Assembly (NCBI RefSeq): GCF_003003075.1
Contig: NZ_PVTX01000001.1
Coordinates: forward strand, 496,001-560,000
From: Isoptericola halotolerans
GTDB taxonomy: Bacteria; Actinomycetota; Actinomycetes; Actinomycetales; Cellulomonadaceae
Direction of reading: 5' to 3'
Length of the DNA: 64,000 bases
Shown here piece by piece: positions 43,453 through 50,858 of this stretch. The translations under genes and the position numbers were made by a program. The notes under the pieces are model-generated. The model did not search any database. It saw only the letters and a program-made list of their open reading frames with translations, and was not told the origin of the DNA. Each line of letters begins with the position of its first letter. The first letter of the stretch is position 1.

Positions 43453-44475
43453 TCACACGGTGAGCAGCACCTTGGTGGCGCGGCGCTCGTCCATGGCCTT
43501 GTACCCCTCGGCGGCCTGCTCGAGCGGGAGGGTGAGGTCGAAGACCTTGCCCGGGTCGATCGTGCGGTCCCAGATGAGCTGGATGAGCTCGGGCAGGAAC
43601 CGGCGGACCGGGGCGGGGCCACCGAGGATCTGCACCTGGGAGAAGAAGAGCAGCTCGCCGGGCAGCTGGACGTCGTGCGTGACGCCGACGAAGCCGACGT
43701 TCCCGCCCGGTCGAGCGGAGCTGATGGCCTGGACCATCGACTCCTGGGTGCCGACGGCCTCGATGACCGAGTGGGCGCCGAGGCCGCCGGTGAGCTCCTT
43801 GACCCGGGCCACGCCGGCGTCCCCACGCTCCTCGACGATGTCTGTGGCGCCGAAGTGGCGGGCGAGGTCCTGGCGGCCCTTGTGCCGGGACATGGCGATG
43901 ATCCGCTCCGCGCCGAGCTGCTTGGCCGCAAGGACACCCATGATTCCGACGGCGCCGTCGCCGACGACGGCGACAGTCCTGCCCGGCCCGGCTTGTGCGG
44001 CGACGGCAGCGAACCAGCCGGTGCCCAGGACGTCGGAGGCGGCGAGCAGGTGCGGGACCAGGTCGGGTTCGGGCTGACCGGGGGTCGCGACGAGCGTGCC
44101 GTCGGCGAACGGGATGCGGGCCCTCTCCGCCTGGGTACCGATCGCAGCGTCGACGAAGAGTCGGTGCACGCAGCTGGACGGGAAGCCGGCGCGGCAGATC
44201 TCGCAGGTGCCGTCGGAGATGACGAACGAACCCACGACGAAGTCGCCGGGCTTGACGGTGGTGACCTCGGCGCCGACCTCCTCCACGACACCGACGTACT
44301 CGTGGCCCATCGTCGCGTGGTCCACGGGGTCGGCACCGCGGTAGGGCCACAGGTCGGAGCCGCAGATACAGGTTGCGGCCAGTCGGATGACCGCGTCGGT
44401 CGGGTCGACGATCGTCGGGTCGTCGCGGTCCTCGATCCGGACGTCGCCGGGGCCGTGCATGATCACGCCGCGCAT
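43453..44475 (-). CDS. Zinc-dependent alcohol dehydrogenase (MDR family)
   Basis: A 340-residue medium-chain dehydrogenase starting MRGVIMHGPGDVRIEDRDDP after gaaggag. The catalytic-zinc region is ATCICGSDLWPYRG with GHEYVGVVEEVG. The NAD(P)-binding motif is VAVVGDGAVGIMGVLAAKQL. The structural-zinc loop has only two of the usual four cysteines (CEICRAGFPSSC gives three at most). It is divergent from an XRE-type regulator across a strong palindrome, so it is probably induced by that protein's ligand. Substrate unknown. Confidence 0.87.
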   Translation of the reverse strand: MRGVIMHGPGDVRIEDRDDPTIVDPTDAVIRLAATCICGSDLWPYRGADPVDHATMGHEYVGVVEEVGAEVTTVKPGDFVVGSFVISDGTCEICRAGFPSSCVHRLFVDAAIGTQAERARIPFADGTLVATPGQPEPDLVPHLLAASDVLGTGWFAAVAAQAGPGRTVAVVGDGAVGIMGVLAAKQLGAERIIAMSRHKGRQDLARHFGATDIVEERGDAGVARVKELTGGLGAHSVIEAVGTQESMVQAISSARPGGNVGFVGVTHDVQLPGELLFFSQVQILGGPAPVRRFLPELIQLIWDRTIDPGKVFDLTLPLEQAAEGYKAMDERRATKVLLTV

Positions 44476-44545
44476 GAGGTTCTCCTTCTCGGGATGGGTG
44501 GTCCCACCGTGTGCCCGATCCTCGACGTGTGGAAGTGCCTGTCGT

Positions 44546-44568
44546 GGGGTGTACCGGCAGTACACCCC
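44546..44568. promoter_or_regulatory. Operator-like inverted repeat GGGGTGTAC-n5-GTACACCCC
   Basis: Perfect 9-bp arms (44546-44554 and 44560-44568) around cggca, in the 139-bp gap between the divergent alcohol dehydrogenase and XRE-regulator genes. The likely binder is the XRE protein. The site is 47 bp before its gene and 71 bp before the dehydrogenase start. Confidence 0.65.
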
Positions 44569-44614
44569 GCGACGTGGCGTTCCTCGCCGGCCGCGTGGGG
44601 CCTACGGTCGAAGC

Positions 44615-45532
44615 ATGGACAACCGAGCGGACGTGCGCGAGTTCCTCGTCTCCCGGCGCGCCAAGGTCACCCCCGAGTCTGTGGGTGTCGTCAGTGGGGC
44701 GAACCGTCGCGTGCCGGGTCTGCGGCGCAGCGAGGTCGCCGCCCTCGCCGGCGTGAGCGTCGAGTACTACGCCAAGCTCGAGCGCGGGGCGATCGGCGGC
44801 GCGTCGACGTCCGTGCTCGACGCCGTCGCGCGGGCGCTGCAGCTCGACGACACCGAGCGCGCGCACCTGTTCGACCTCGCCCGTGCCGCAGACGGCGTGC
44901 CCTCGTCCGGCCGTGCGCGTCGGCGCGCGACCCGGGCCGCACCACCGCGCGCGAGCCTGCAGTGGGCGCTGGCGGCGATCACCGACGGCGTCGCCTTCGT
45001 CCGTGACCAGCGCCAGGACCTGCTCGCGACCAACGCGCTCGGCCGCGCGTTCTACTCCCCGGTCATCGGCGACGGCGGCCGCACGCCGAACCTCGCGCGA
45101 TTCCAGTTCCTCGACCCCGCGGCCCGGGAGTTCTACCCGGACTGGGACCTGTTCGCCGAGATGTGCGTGGCGATCATGCGTGCTGAAGCGGGCCGTGACC
45201 CGCACGACAAGGGCCTCCAAGATCTCGTCGGGGAGCTCTCGACCCGCAGCGAGACGTTTCGCCGGCTGTGGGGCGCGCACGACGTGCGCAGCCACGGGTC
45301 CGGCACCAAGCGATTCCACCACCCCGTGGTCGGCGAGCTCACACTGGCGTACGAGGAGCTCGCCATCACCGCCGAGCCCGGCCAGGTGCTCATGGTCTAT
45401 ACGGCCGAGCCCGGCTCGCCGTCGGCCGAGCGCCTGCGCCTGCTCGCCTCCTGGGCTGCTGACCAAGCCGTCACCGGGCCCAGCACCGGTGAGCATCGAC
45501 CCCACGCAGGCTCGGCAGGACAGGAGCGGTGA
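44615..45532 (+). CDS. XRE-family regulator with MmyB-like ligand domain
   Basis: A 305-residue regulator starting MDNRADVREFLVSRRAKVTP. Residues ~10-75 form a helix-turn-helix with VPGLRRSEVAALAGVSVEYY and AKLERGAIGGASTSVLDAVA. The C-terminal domain (~105-280) is the MmyB-like ligand-binding domain (NALGRAFYSPVIG, RFQFLDPAAREFYPDWD, FRRLWGAHDVRSHGSGTKRF). This architecture is common in actinobacteria beside oxidoreductase genes. The ligand, perhaps a fatty acid or other hydrophobic molecule, is unknown. The acetyltransferase gene starts at its stop codon. Confidence 0.88.
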   Translation: MDNRADVREFLVSRRAKVTPESVGVVSGANRRVPGLRRSEVAALAGVSVEYYAKLERGAIGGASTSVLDAVARALQLDDTERAHLFDLARAADGVPSSGRARRRATRAAPPRASLQWALAAITDGVAFVRDQRQDLLATNALGRAFYSPVIGDGGRTPNLARFQFLDPAAREFYPDWDLFAEMCVAIMRAEAGRDPHDKGLQDLVGELSTRSETFRRLWGAHDVRSHGSGTKRFHHPVVGELTLAYEELAITAEPGQVLMVYTAEPGSPSAERLRLLASWAADQAVTGPSTGEHRPHAGSAGQER

Positions 45533-46116
45533 TGGAGCTGCAGGACTTCCTCCAGCACGTCGGCCGCGGGTCCGTCATCCAGGCCGGCTCGGACGAGCAC
45601 GCCTTCATGCACCGCGCCGCCCAGGAGGCGCTGCACGTGGTCGCAGAGCTCAACAGCGGCTACCGGACGCCGGAAGAGGTGCGCGCTCTCCTCACCCGGC
45701 TGACCGGGCAGACGCTCGAGGAGTCGGTGACCCTCTTCCCGCCGTTCTACTGCGAGTTCGGCAAGAACCTCACGCTTGGCGCCGGCGTCTTCGTGAACAT
45801 GGGCTGCCGGTTCCAGGACGCCGGGGGCATCACCATCGGCGACGGCACACTCATCGGCCACGGCAGCACCATCGTCACTCTCAACCACGCCGTCGACCCT
45901 GCACGGCGAGCCGACATGACGCCGGCGCCCGTCACGATCGGGCGCAAAGTGTGGCTCGGCGCCTCGGTCACCGTCGTGCCCGGGGTGACCATCGGTGACG
46001 GCGCGATCGTCGGAGCCGGCGCAGTGGTCACCAGAGATGTCCCGGCGGACACCATCGTGGCCGGAGTCCCGGCTCGGCCCGTCCGGACGACCGGCTTCGA
46101 CGCCTCCTCCGTCTGA
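45532..46116 (+). CDS. Left-handed beta-helix O-acetyltransferase (maltose/galactoside acetyltransferase-like)
   Basis: A 194-residue hexapeptide-repeat transferase. The ATG shares a base with the XRE stop and follows aggag. The N-terminal helical part precedes a left-handed beta helix from about residue 70, with repeats such as ITIGDGTLIGHGSTIVTLNH, VTIGRKVWLGASVTVVPG and VTIGDGAIVGAGAVVTRDVP. The catalytic histidine is in LNHAVDP. It transfers acetyl from acetyl-CoA to a sugar or similar hydroxyl compound; the acceptor is unknown. Confidence 0.87.
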   Translation: MELQDFLQHVGRGSVIQAGSDEHAFMHRAAQEALHVVAELNSGYRTPEEVRALLTRLTGQTLEESVTLFPPFYCEFGKNLTLGAGVFVNMGCRFQDAGGITIGDGTLIGHGSTIVTLNHAVDPARRADMTPAPVTIGRKVWLGASVTVVPGVTIGDGAIVGAGAVVTRDVPADTIVAGVPARPVRTTGFDASSV

Positions 46117-46141
46117 GCGCACGCATGCAGGGGAAGCGCGA

Positions 46142-46603
46142 CTAGGGCAGCGGGCCGTCCGGCGGCGGGTCCGCCACGACGAACCGGGCCCAGACGTGCT
46201 TCGCGCCGTCGGGCGTGCGGTACCAGCCGACGTCGTCGGCGATGCGCAGGGTGAGCTGGAGACCGAAGCCGCCCTCACCCAGCTCACGGTCGGTCGTGAG
46301 CACCGGAGGGTTGTCGGGCGAGCGGTCCATGACCGAGACCGTGACGGCGACGCCGTCCGAGACCACGTCCAGCCGGGCCGGGCCGCCGGCGTGCTCCAGG
46401 GCGTTGGCCGTCAGCTCGCTCGCCACGAGCACGATGTCCTGCAGCAGCGAGCGGGTCGGCTCCGTCTCCGCGCAGGGCGTGGGAGTCTCGGTGCAGAGCG
46501 TCTCCTGGAGGCGGGAGCGGGCGGTGGAGAGCTCGTCGACGGTGACGACGGTCCAGGTGCCCACCAGCCGCGACCGGAGCGACGTGGCGGCGTCCTCGCT
46601 CAT
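46142..46603 (-). CDS. RsbW/SpoIIAB-like ATPase (anti-sigma-type HATPase)
   Basis: A 153-residue single-domain GHKL ATPase. The N-box motif is VLVASELTANALEHAGGPAR, with the Mg-binding Asn; the G-boxes are VMDRSPDNPPV and LGEGGFGLQLTLRIADDVGW. It ends GAKHVWARF, as does the protein at 49974-50405. Such kinases hold a sigma factor or phosphorylate a STAS antagonist. No sigma-factor gene is adjacent. Start MSEDAATSL at 46603, with only a weak ribosome site. Confidence 0.82.
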   Translation of the reverse strand: MSEDAATSLRSRLVGTWTVVTVDELSTARSRLQETLCTETPTPCAETEPTRSLLQDIVLVASELTANALEHAGGPARLDVVSDGVAVTVSVMDRSPDNPPVLTTDRELGEGGFGLQLTLRIADDVGWYRTPDGAKHVWARFVVADPPPDGPLP

Positions 46604-46742
46604 GGCGTCACCATGGTCGCGCCGCACTCTGGGGTGAGCATCGCTACTCCTCGTCACGCGCCGCACTCGGGGCCGGGGTCCGCGACGACATTACCCCTGG
46701 CGACCCGGCCGTGCCCGTCGTGCACACGACGGCGGCGCCTCC

Positions 46743-47528
46743 TCAGCGGAAGCGTTGGACGGCTCGGGGCGCGGCCTCGGCGAGCTCGCGGACGGAGGGG
46801 TGCGAGGCCTCGGCGAGCACGGCGGACAACGACCCGGAGGCGACGAACGTCCCCTCCGCGAGCACGTGGACCGTCGGGCACAGCCGCTCCACGAGCTCGA
46901 GGTCGTGGGAGACGAGCAGCACCGCGGTGCCTGCCTCGGTGGCGGCGGCACCCAGGCGGCGGACCACCTCGCCACGCATCGCGGGGTCGACGGCGGTCAG
47001 CGGCTCGTCGAGCAGGAGGGCACCTGGCCGGGTGGCCAGCGCCGCGGCGAGCGCCACCCGCTGCTTCTCGCCGCCCGAGAGGGTGCCGACCTGGCGTGGC
47101 GCGAAGCGGGGCTCGAGCGCGACGTCGGTGAGCAGCTCCTCCACCGAGCGACCGCTCGCGCGCCCGGCCTTGCGGGCGTCGCTCAACGCCTTGCCGATCA
47201 CGCGGTCGACGGAGGTGCGGGGGTCGACGCCGGCGATGCCTTCCTGGGCCACCCGGCGGACCTGGGCGCGGAACACCTTCTTGTCCCGCAGGCCGATCCG
47301 GCTGACGGTACGCCCGGACCAGGTGACGCGGCCGGCGGAGGGCCGCACCTGGCCGACCAGCGCGCGGACGATGGTGGACTTGCCGGCACCCGACGGACCG
47401 ACGATGCCGACCGGGGCGTCGCCGGGCGTGAGCTCGAGATCGATGCCGTGCACGACGTCGGCCCCTCCGTACCCGGCGGCGAGGCCGTCGGCGCGCAGGA
47501 CGGGGGTCGGGCTGGAGCTCGTGCTCAT
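46743..47528 (-). CDS. Orphan ABC-transporter ATPase, DppF/OppF-like
   Basis: A 261-residue ATPase starting MSTSSSPTPVLRADGLAAGY after aggaga. Walker A is VGPSGAGKST, the signature is LSGGEKQRVALAAALATRPG, Walker B is ALLLDEPLTAVDP and the switch histidine is in LLVSHDLELVERL. Similarity is to the second ATPase of peptide/nickel importers (the VDPRTSVDRVIG segment). No permease or binding protein is nearby, so it may be a remnant or work with distant subunits. It is divergent from the phytochrome-like phosphatase. Confidence 0.85.
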   Translation of the reverse strand: MSTSSSPTPVLRADGLAAGYGGADVVHGIDLELTPGDAPVGIVGPSGAGKSTIVRALVGQVRPSAGRVTWSGRTVSRIGLRDKKVFRAQVRRVAQEGIAGVDPRTSVDRVIGKALSDARKAGRASGRSVEELLTDVALEPRFAPRQVGTLSGGEKQRVALAAALATRPGALLLDEPLTAVDPAMRGEVVRRLGAAATEAGTAVLLVSHDLELVERLCPTVHVLAEGTFVASGSLSAVLAEASHPSVRELAEAAPRAVQRFR

Positions 47529-47695
47529 CGGTGCTCTCCTGTGGGGGACGCGTGGTGGCCCGCCGGACGAAAGGGGAACGGCCGGCGGGCCATTGTGTAC
47601 GACGATCGACGCGCCGCCCCGGTTCCCGGGTGCGGCGACGAGCCGGCCGGACGCTACCCTTGGTGCTCCAAGCAACGAGCGCCGGGAGGGTGTGC

Positions 47696-49957
47696 GTGAC
47701 GAGGTCCCCTGCGGCGTCTGCCGTCCCGGTGCCTGCCTCGGACGAGGCGGCGACGAGCGCGACGCGCCTTCCCGGGAGCGTGACGGTGCAGCCGCGGGGC
47801 ATGCTGCTGGCGGTCCGCGTCAGCGACGGCGTCGTGCTGCACACCTCGGCCAACACGGAGATCGTCGGACGGTGCCCCGCCGAGGTCCTCGGCCGGCCGC
47901 TCTCCGAGGTCCTCGGTCCGCAGCCTGCCGGGCAGGTCCTCGCGCCTGTCGTCGCCGGCACCGACCTGGCGACCGTGAACCCCGTGGCGCTCGAGCTGCC
48001 CGACGACCGCGGCGGGGGTGCGTACGAGGCGATCCTCCACGGACCGCGCCGCGACCCCGGCCCCACCCCGCCCCTCGTGGTGGTCGAGATGGAGCCGGCG
48101 CGGCCCTCCGGCGTCCGCGGCGCGGCGAGCGGCTACGGACCGCTGCGGACGGCGCTCGCCGACCTCGAGCTGGCCGACTCGCTCGACGAGCTCTACGACG
48201 TCGCGCTCGGGGCCGTGCGGTCCCTCACGGGCTTCGACCGTGCCTCGCTGCACCTGCTCGACGCCCAGGGGAACTCGGAGGTCGTCGCCGAGGCGCGCGC
48301 CTGCGGGCTGGTGCCGTGGACGGGACTCCACTTCCCGGCGTCGGAACTGCCGCCGGAGACGCGCGAGCTGCACTCCCGCGTGCGGGTGCACCTCGTCGAC
48401 GACCTCGAGGCGCGCGGGGTGCGGGTGCTCGCCCACGACGACGGCGGGCCCGTCCCGTGGCCGGACCTCGGCACCGCCACGCTGCGTGCCGCGCCGCCGG
48501 CGTACCTCGAGCGGCACCGTTCGCGCGGCGCCCGTGCCGCGCTGGGCGTCGGCCTCTTCCACGGCGGTGAGCTGTGGGGCGTGATCTACTGCCACCACTA
48601 CGGCGGTCCGCGGCGGGTGCCGTACGACGTCCGGGTCGGGGTGGAGGTGCTGACGGGCAACCTGTCGGCGCTGCGTGCCGCCCGGCTCGGGACCGACAGG
48701 GACGCGGAGACGCGCCGGCAGGACCGTGTGCTGGCGCACCTCGCCGCCGACTCGCGCGACGAGACCGTCCCGCTGGGCACGGCGATCACCCGGTCCGGCT
48801 GGACCCGGCGGCTCGTGCGGGCCGACGGCGCGATCGTCAGTGCCGAGGGGCGCGTGACGAGCGTCGGGCACGTCCCCGACGACGCCGGCCGGCGTGCGCT
48901 CATCGCGTGGGTCGCGGGTGCGGGCGAGGAGGTCGTGGCGACCGACTGCCTGGGCGAGACCGCGCCCGACGTGGCTGCCGCCGCCCCCGACGTCGCGGGC
49001 GCCATGGGCATCGCCCTGCCCGAGGGTCAGGTGGTCGTCTGGCTGCGCGACGAGGTGCAGCGCCGCGTCGACTGGGGCAGCGATCCCACCACGAGCCGGC
49101 CGGTGCGCGCCGACGACCCGATCCGCACGATGCTCCGCTCCTCGCAGGAACGGTGGCGCGAGGTGGTCGACCGCCACAGCCTGCCCTGGCTCCCCGACCA
49201 GGTCGAGAGCGCCGTGGCGCTCCGCGGGCACCTGCTGGAAGCCCTCTACCTCCGTGGCCGCAAGGAGGTCCGCGCGACCGAGGAGCTGCAGCGCAGCCTC
49301 CTGCCCCAGGAGCTCGCGCAGGTCGACGGGTGGGAGATCGAGGCCCGGTACGAGGCGGCCGGCACCGGCCTGGTGGGCGGTGACTGGTACGACGCGCTCG
49401 TCCTGCCCTCCGGGCACCTGGCCCTGGTCGTCGGCGACGTCACCGGGCACGGACTGCAGGCGGCCGCGACCATGGGCCAGCTGCGCACCGCGCTGCGGAC
49501 CTCGCTGGTCGGCAGCGACTCCGCCCACGAGGCCGCGAGGCTGCTCTTCGACGTCATGCGCTGGACCCTGCCGGGTGAGCTCGCCACGTTGACCGTGGCG
49601 CTCGTCGACCCCGCGACCGGCAGCGTCGAGAACGTCTCGCTCGGCCATCCGCCGCTGCTCGTCGTGTCCCCCGACGGCAGCGTGCGCTGGGCGCCCCGGG
49701 CCGGTGCGCCGCCGCTCGGCCTGGCGGGCGACGTGCCGCCGGCGCACCGGGTGGAGGTGCCGCGCGGCGGCGCGCTGGTGCTCTACAGCGACGGCCTGGT
49801 CGAGCGCCGAGACGAGTCCGTCGGCGACGGTCTGGCGCGCCTCGCCGCCGCCTTCGGCACCGGGCCCCGCACCGACGTCGACGACGTCGTGCGGGCCACG
49901 CGCGACGAGCGGTCGGCCGACGACGCGACGCTCATGGTGGTCCGCCGGCAGGCCTGA
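47696..49957 (+). CDS. Phytochrome-like PAS-GAF-PHY protein fused to a PP2C (SpoIIE/RsbU) phosphatase
   Basis: A 753-residue protein starting at a GTG 6 bases after gggagg. Residues ~25-130 are a phytochrome PAS domain (LPGSVTVQPRGMLLAVRVSD). Residues ~155-325 are the GAF domain with TGLHFPASELPPETRELH and WGVIYCHHYGGPRRVPYDVR. Residues ~345-515 are a PHY domain with a recognisable tongue (VDWGSDP; RSSQERWREVVDRHSLPW). Residues ~525-753 are a PP2C phosphatase (ELQRSLLPQEL, GGDWYDALVLPSG, VVGDVTGHGLQAA, metal Asp at 563 and 581). No cysteine lies just before the PAS domain, where bacteriophytochromes attach bilin, and the conserved pocket His (SPxH) is Tyr270. It should dephosphorylate a STAS protein such as the one at 50402-50740. 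Confidence 0.88.
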   Translation: MTRSPAASAVPVPASDEAATSATRLPGSVTVQPRGMLLAVRVSDGVVLHTSANTEIVGRCPAEVLGRPLSEVLGPQPAGQVLAPVVAGTDLATVNPVALELPDDRGGGAYEAILHGPRRDPGPTPPLVVVEMEPARPSGVRGAASGYGPLRTALADLELADSLDELYDVALGAVRSLTGFDRASLHLLDAQGNSEVVAEARACGLVPWTGLHFPASELPPETRELHSRVRVHLVDDLEARGVRVLAHDDGGPVPWPDLGTATLRAAPPAYLERHRSRGARAALGVGLFHGGELWGVIYCHHYGGPRRVPYDVRVGVEVLTGNLSALRAARLGTDRDAETRRQDRVLAHLAADSRDETVPLGTAITRSGWTRRLVRADGAIVSAEGRVTSVGHVPDDAGRRALIAWVAGAGEEVVATDCLGETAPDVAAAAPDVAGAMGIALPEGQVVVWLRDEVQRRVDWGSDPTTSRPVRADDPIRTMLRSSQERWREVVDRHSLPWLPDQVESAVALRGHLLEALYLRGRKEVRATEELQRSLLPQELAQVDGWEIEARYEAAGTGLVGGDWYDALVLPSGHLALVVGDVTGHGLQAAATMGQLRTALRTSLVGSDSAHEAARLLFDVMRWTLPGELATLTVALVDPATGSVENVSLGHPPLLVVSPDGSVRWAPRAGAPPLGLAGDVPPAHRVEVPRGGALVLYSDGLVERRDESVGDGLARLAAAFGTGPRTDVDDVVRATRDERSADDATLMVVRRQA

Positions 49958-49973
49958 GCCGCGGCCGCGGGCC

Positions 49974-50405
49974 TCATGCGAACTGCGCCCAGACGTGCTT
50001 GGCGCCCTGGCTACGGAACCAGCCGATCCCCGCGGCCGCACGAGCGGCGAGGAGGAGGCCGAGACCTCCTTCACCGGAACCACCCGTGCCCGGTACCGGG
50101 GGCAGGTCCGGGCGGTGGTCCACGACGTCGACGGCGAGGGTCGCTCCGTGCTGGAGCAGGCGCAGCGTGACGGGCTGGCTGCCGTAGCGCACGGCGTTGG
50201 TGACCAGCTCGGACGCCACCAGCACGATGCGGTCCAGCGCGGGGCCTCCCGCGCCGCCCGGCGGGTCGGCGCCCGCCGCAGCGGTCAACGCGACCAGCGT
50301 CTCCTGGAGGCCGGCCCGGACGTCCGAGACGTGGTCGAGGTCGCGCACGGTCCACGCGGCGACCTCGGTCAACGTCGCCTCGGGCAGGGCCTCGACCAGC
50401 GTCAC
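49974..50405 (-). CDS. RsbW/SpoIIAB-like ATPase, paralogue of 46142-46603
   Basis: A 143-residue GHKL ATPase starting at a GTG that overlaps the STAS gene stop by 4 bp. The N-box is IVLVASELVTNAVRYGSQPV and the G-boxes are VVDHRPDLPPV and SGEGGLGLLLAARAAAGIGW. It ends GAKHVWAQFA, nearly the same tail as the ATPase on the other side of the phosphatase gene. With the co-transcribed STAS protein it forms a kinase/antagonist pair; the convergent PP2C phosphatase 16 bp away would reverse the phosphorylation. Confidence 0.83.
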   Translation of the reverse strand: MTLVEALPEATLTEVAAWTVRDLDHVSDVRAGLQETLVALTAAAGADPPGGAGGPALDRIVLVASELVTNAVRYGSQPVTLRLLQHGATLAVDVVDHRPDLPPVPGTGGSGEGGLGLLLAARAAAGIGWFRSQGAKHVWAQFA

Positions 50406-50740
50406 CGGGCGGCCTGTGCGGTCGAGGCGGACCCGGCTCCCTGCTGCTCGATCCTGAACAGCGAGATGACGCCGGAGAGCTCGAGCAGGTCGAGGGTGCG
50501 TCCGGGGACGCCGCGCAGGAGGGGCGGCTCCGGGCTGCCCTCCACGGCGTGGTAGAGCAGCCGCAGCCCGCCCGAGTCCATGAACGTCACCTTCGACAGG
50601 TCGATGACGATCGGCCGCTCCGCCGACCGCGCCACCTGCTTGAGATCGTCCTCCAGCCGGGACTGGACGGCGGCGTCGACCTCTCCGCGCATCACCCAGA
50701 GGTAGCCGTCGTCCTCCACGCGGACATCGCCGTGGGTCAC
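50402..50740 (-). CDS. STAS-domain anti-anti-sigma factor (RsbV/SpoIIAA-like)
   Basis: A 112-residue single STAS domain starting at a GTG after aaggag. It contains VIDLSKVTFMDSGGLRLLYH, where the DSGGL serine is the probable phosphorylation site. The C-terminal TLDLLELSGVISLFRI is the usual end of the fold. It is co-transcribed with the RsbW-like ATPase. Unphosphorylated, such proteins sequester the kinase and free its target; the target sigma factor or response protein is not in the window. Confidence 0.87.
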   Translation of the reverse strand: MTHGDVRVEDDGYLWVMRGEVDAAVQSRLEDDLKQVARSAERPIVIDLSKVTFMDSGGLRLLYHAVEGSPEPPLLRGVPGRTLDLLELSGVISLFRIEQQGAGSASTAQAAR

Positions 50741-50818
50741 GGGTGCTCCTTGTTGCTCGGTGCTGTGGATCGGTGCTGCCGTGGAGCGGGCAGCATGCTC
50801 AGCAGCCGACTTTACCGC

Positions 50819-50846
50819 GAGCCGGCCAGGAGTTCCTGGCCGGCTC
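50819..50846 (-). terminator. 12-bp hairpin after the isomerase-like gene
   Basis: gagccggccagg (50819-50830) pairs perfectly with cctggccggctc (50835-50846) around a 4-nt loop, 12 bp past the stop of the minus-strand TIM-barrel gene. It ends the 54.2-50.9 kb operon before the STAS/ATPase pair. Confidence 0.72.
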
Positions 50847-50858
50847 CCGGGGCAGGAC

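Noticed and set aside
43331-43453. A 40-residue gene between the alcohol dehydrogenase and cupin genes on the minus strand
   Set aside because: Its ends overlap both neighbours neatly, but it contains a perfect 12-bp terminator-like hairpin, has no recognisable domain and no ribosome site.
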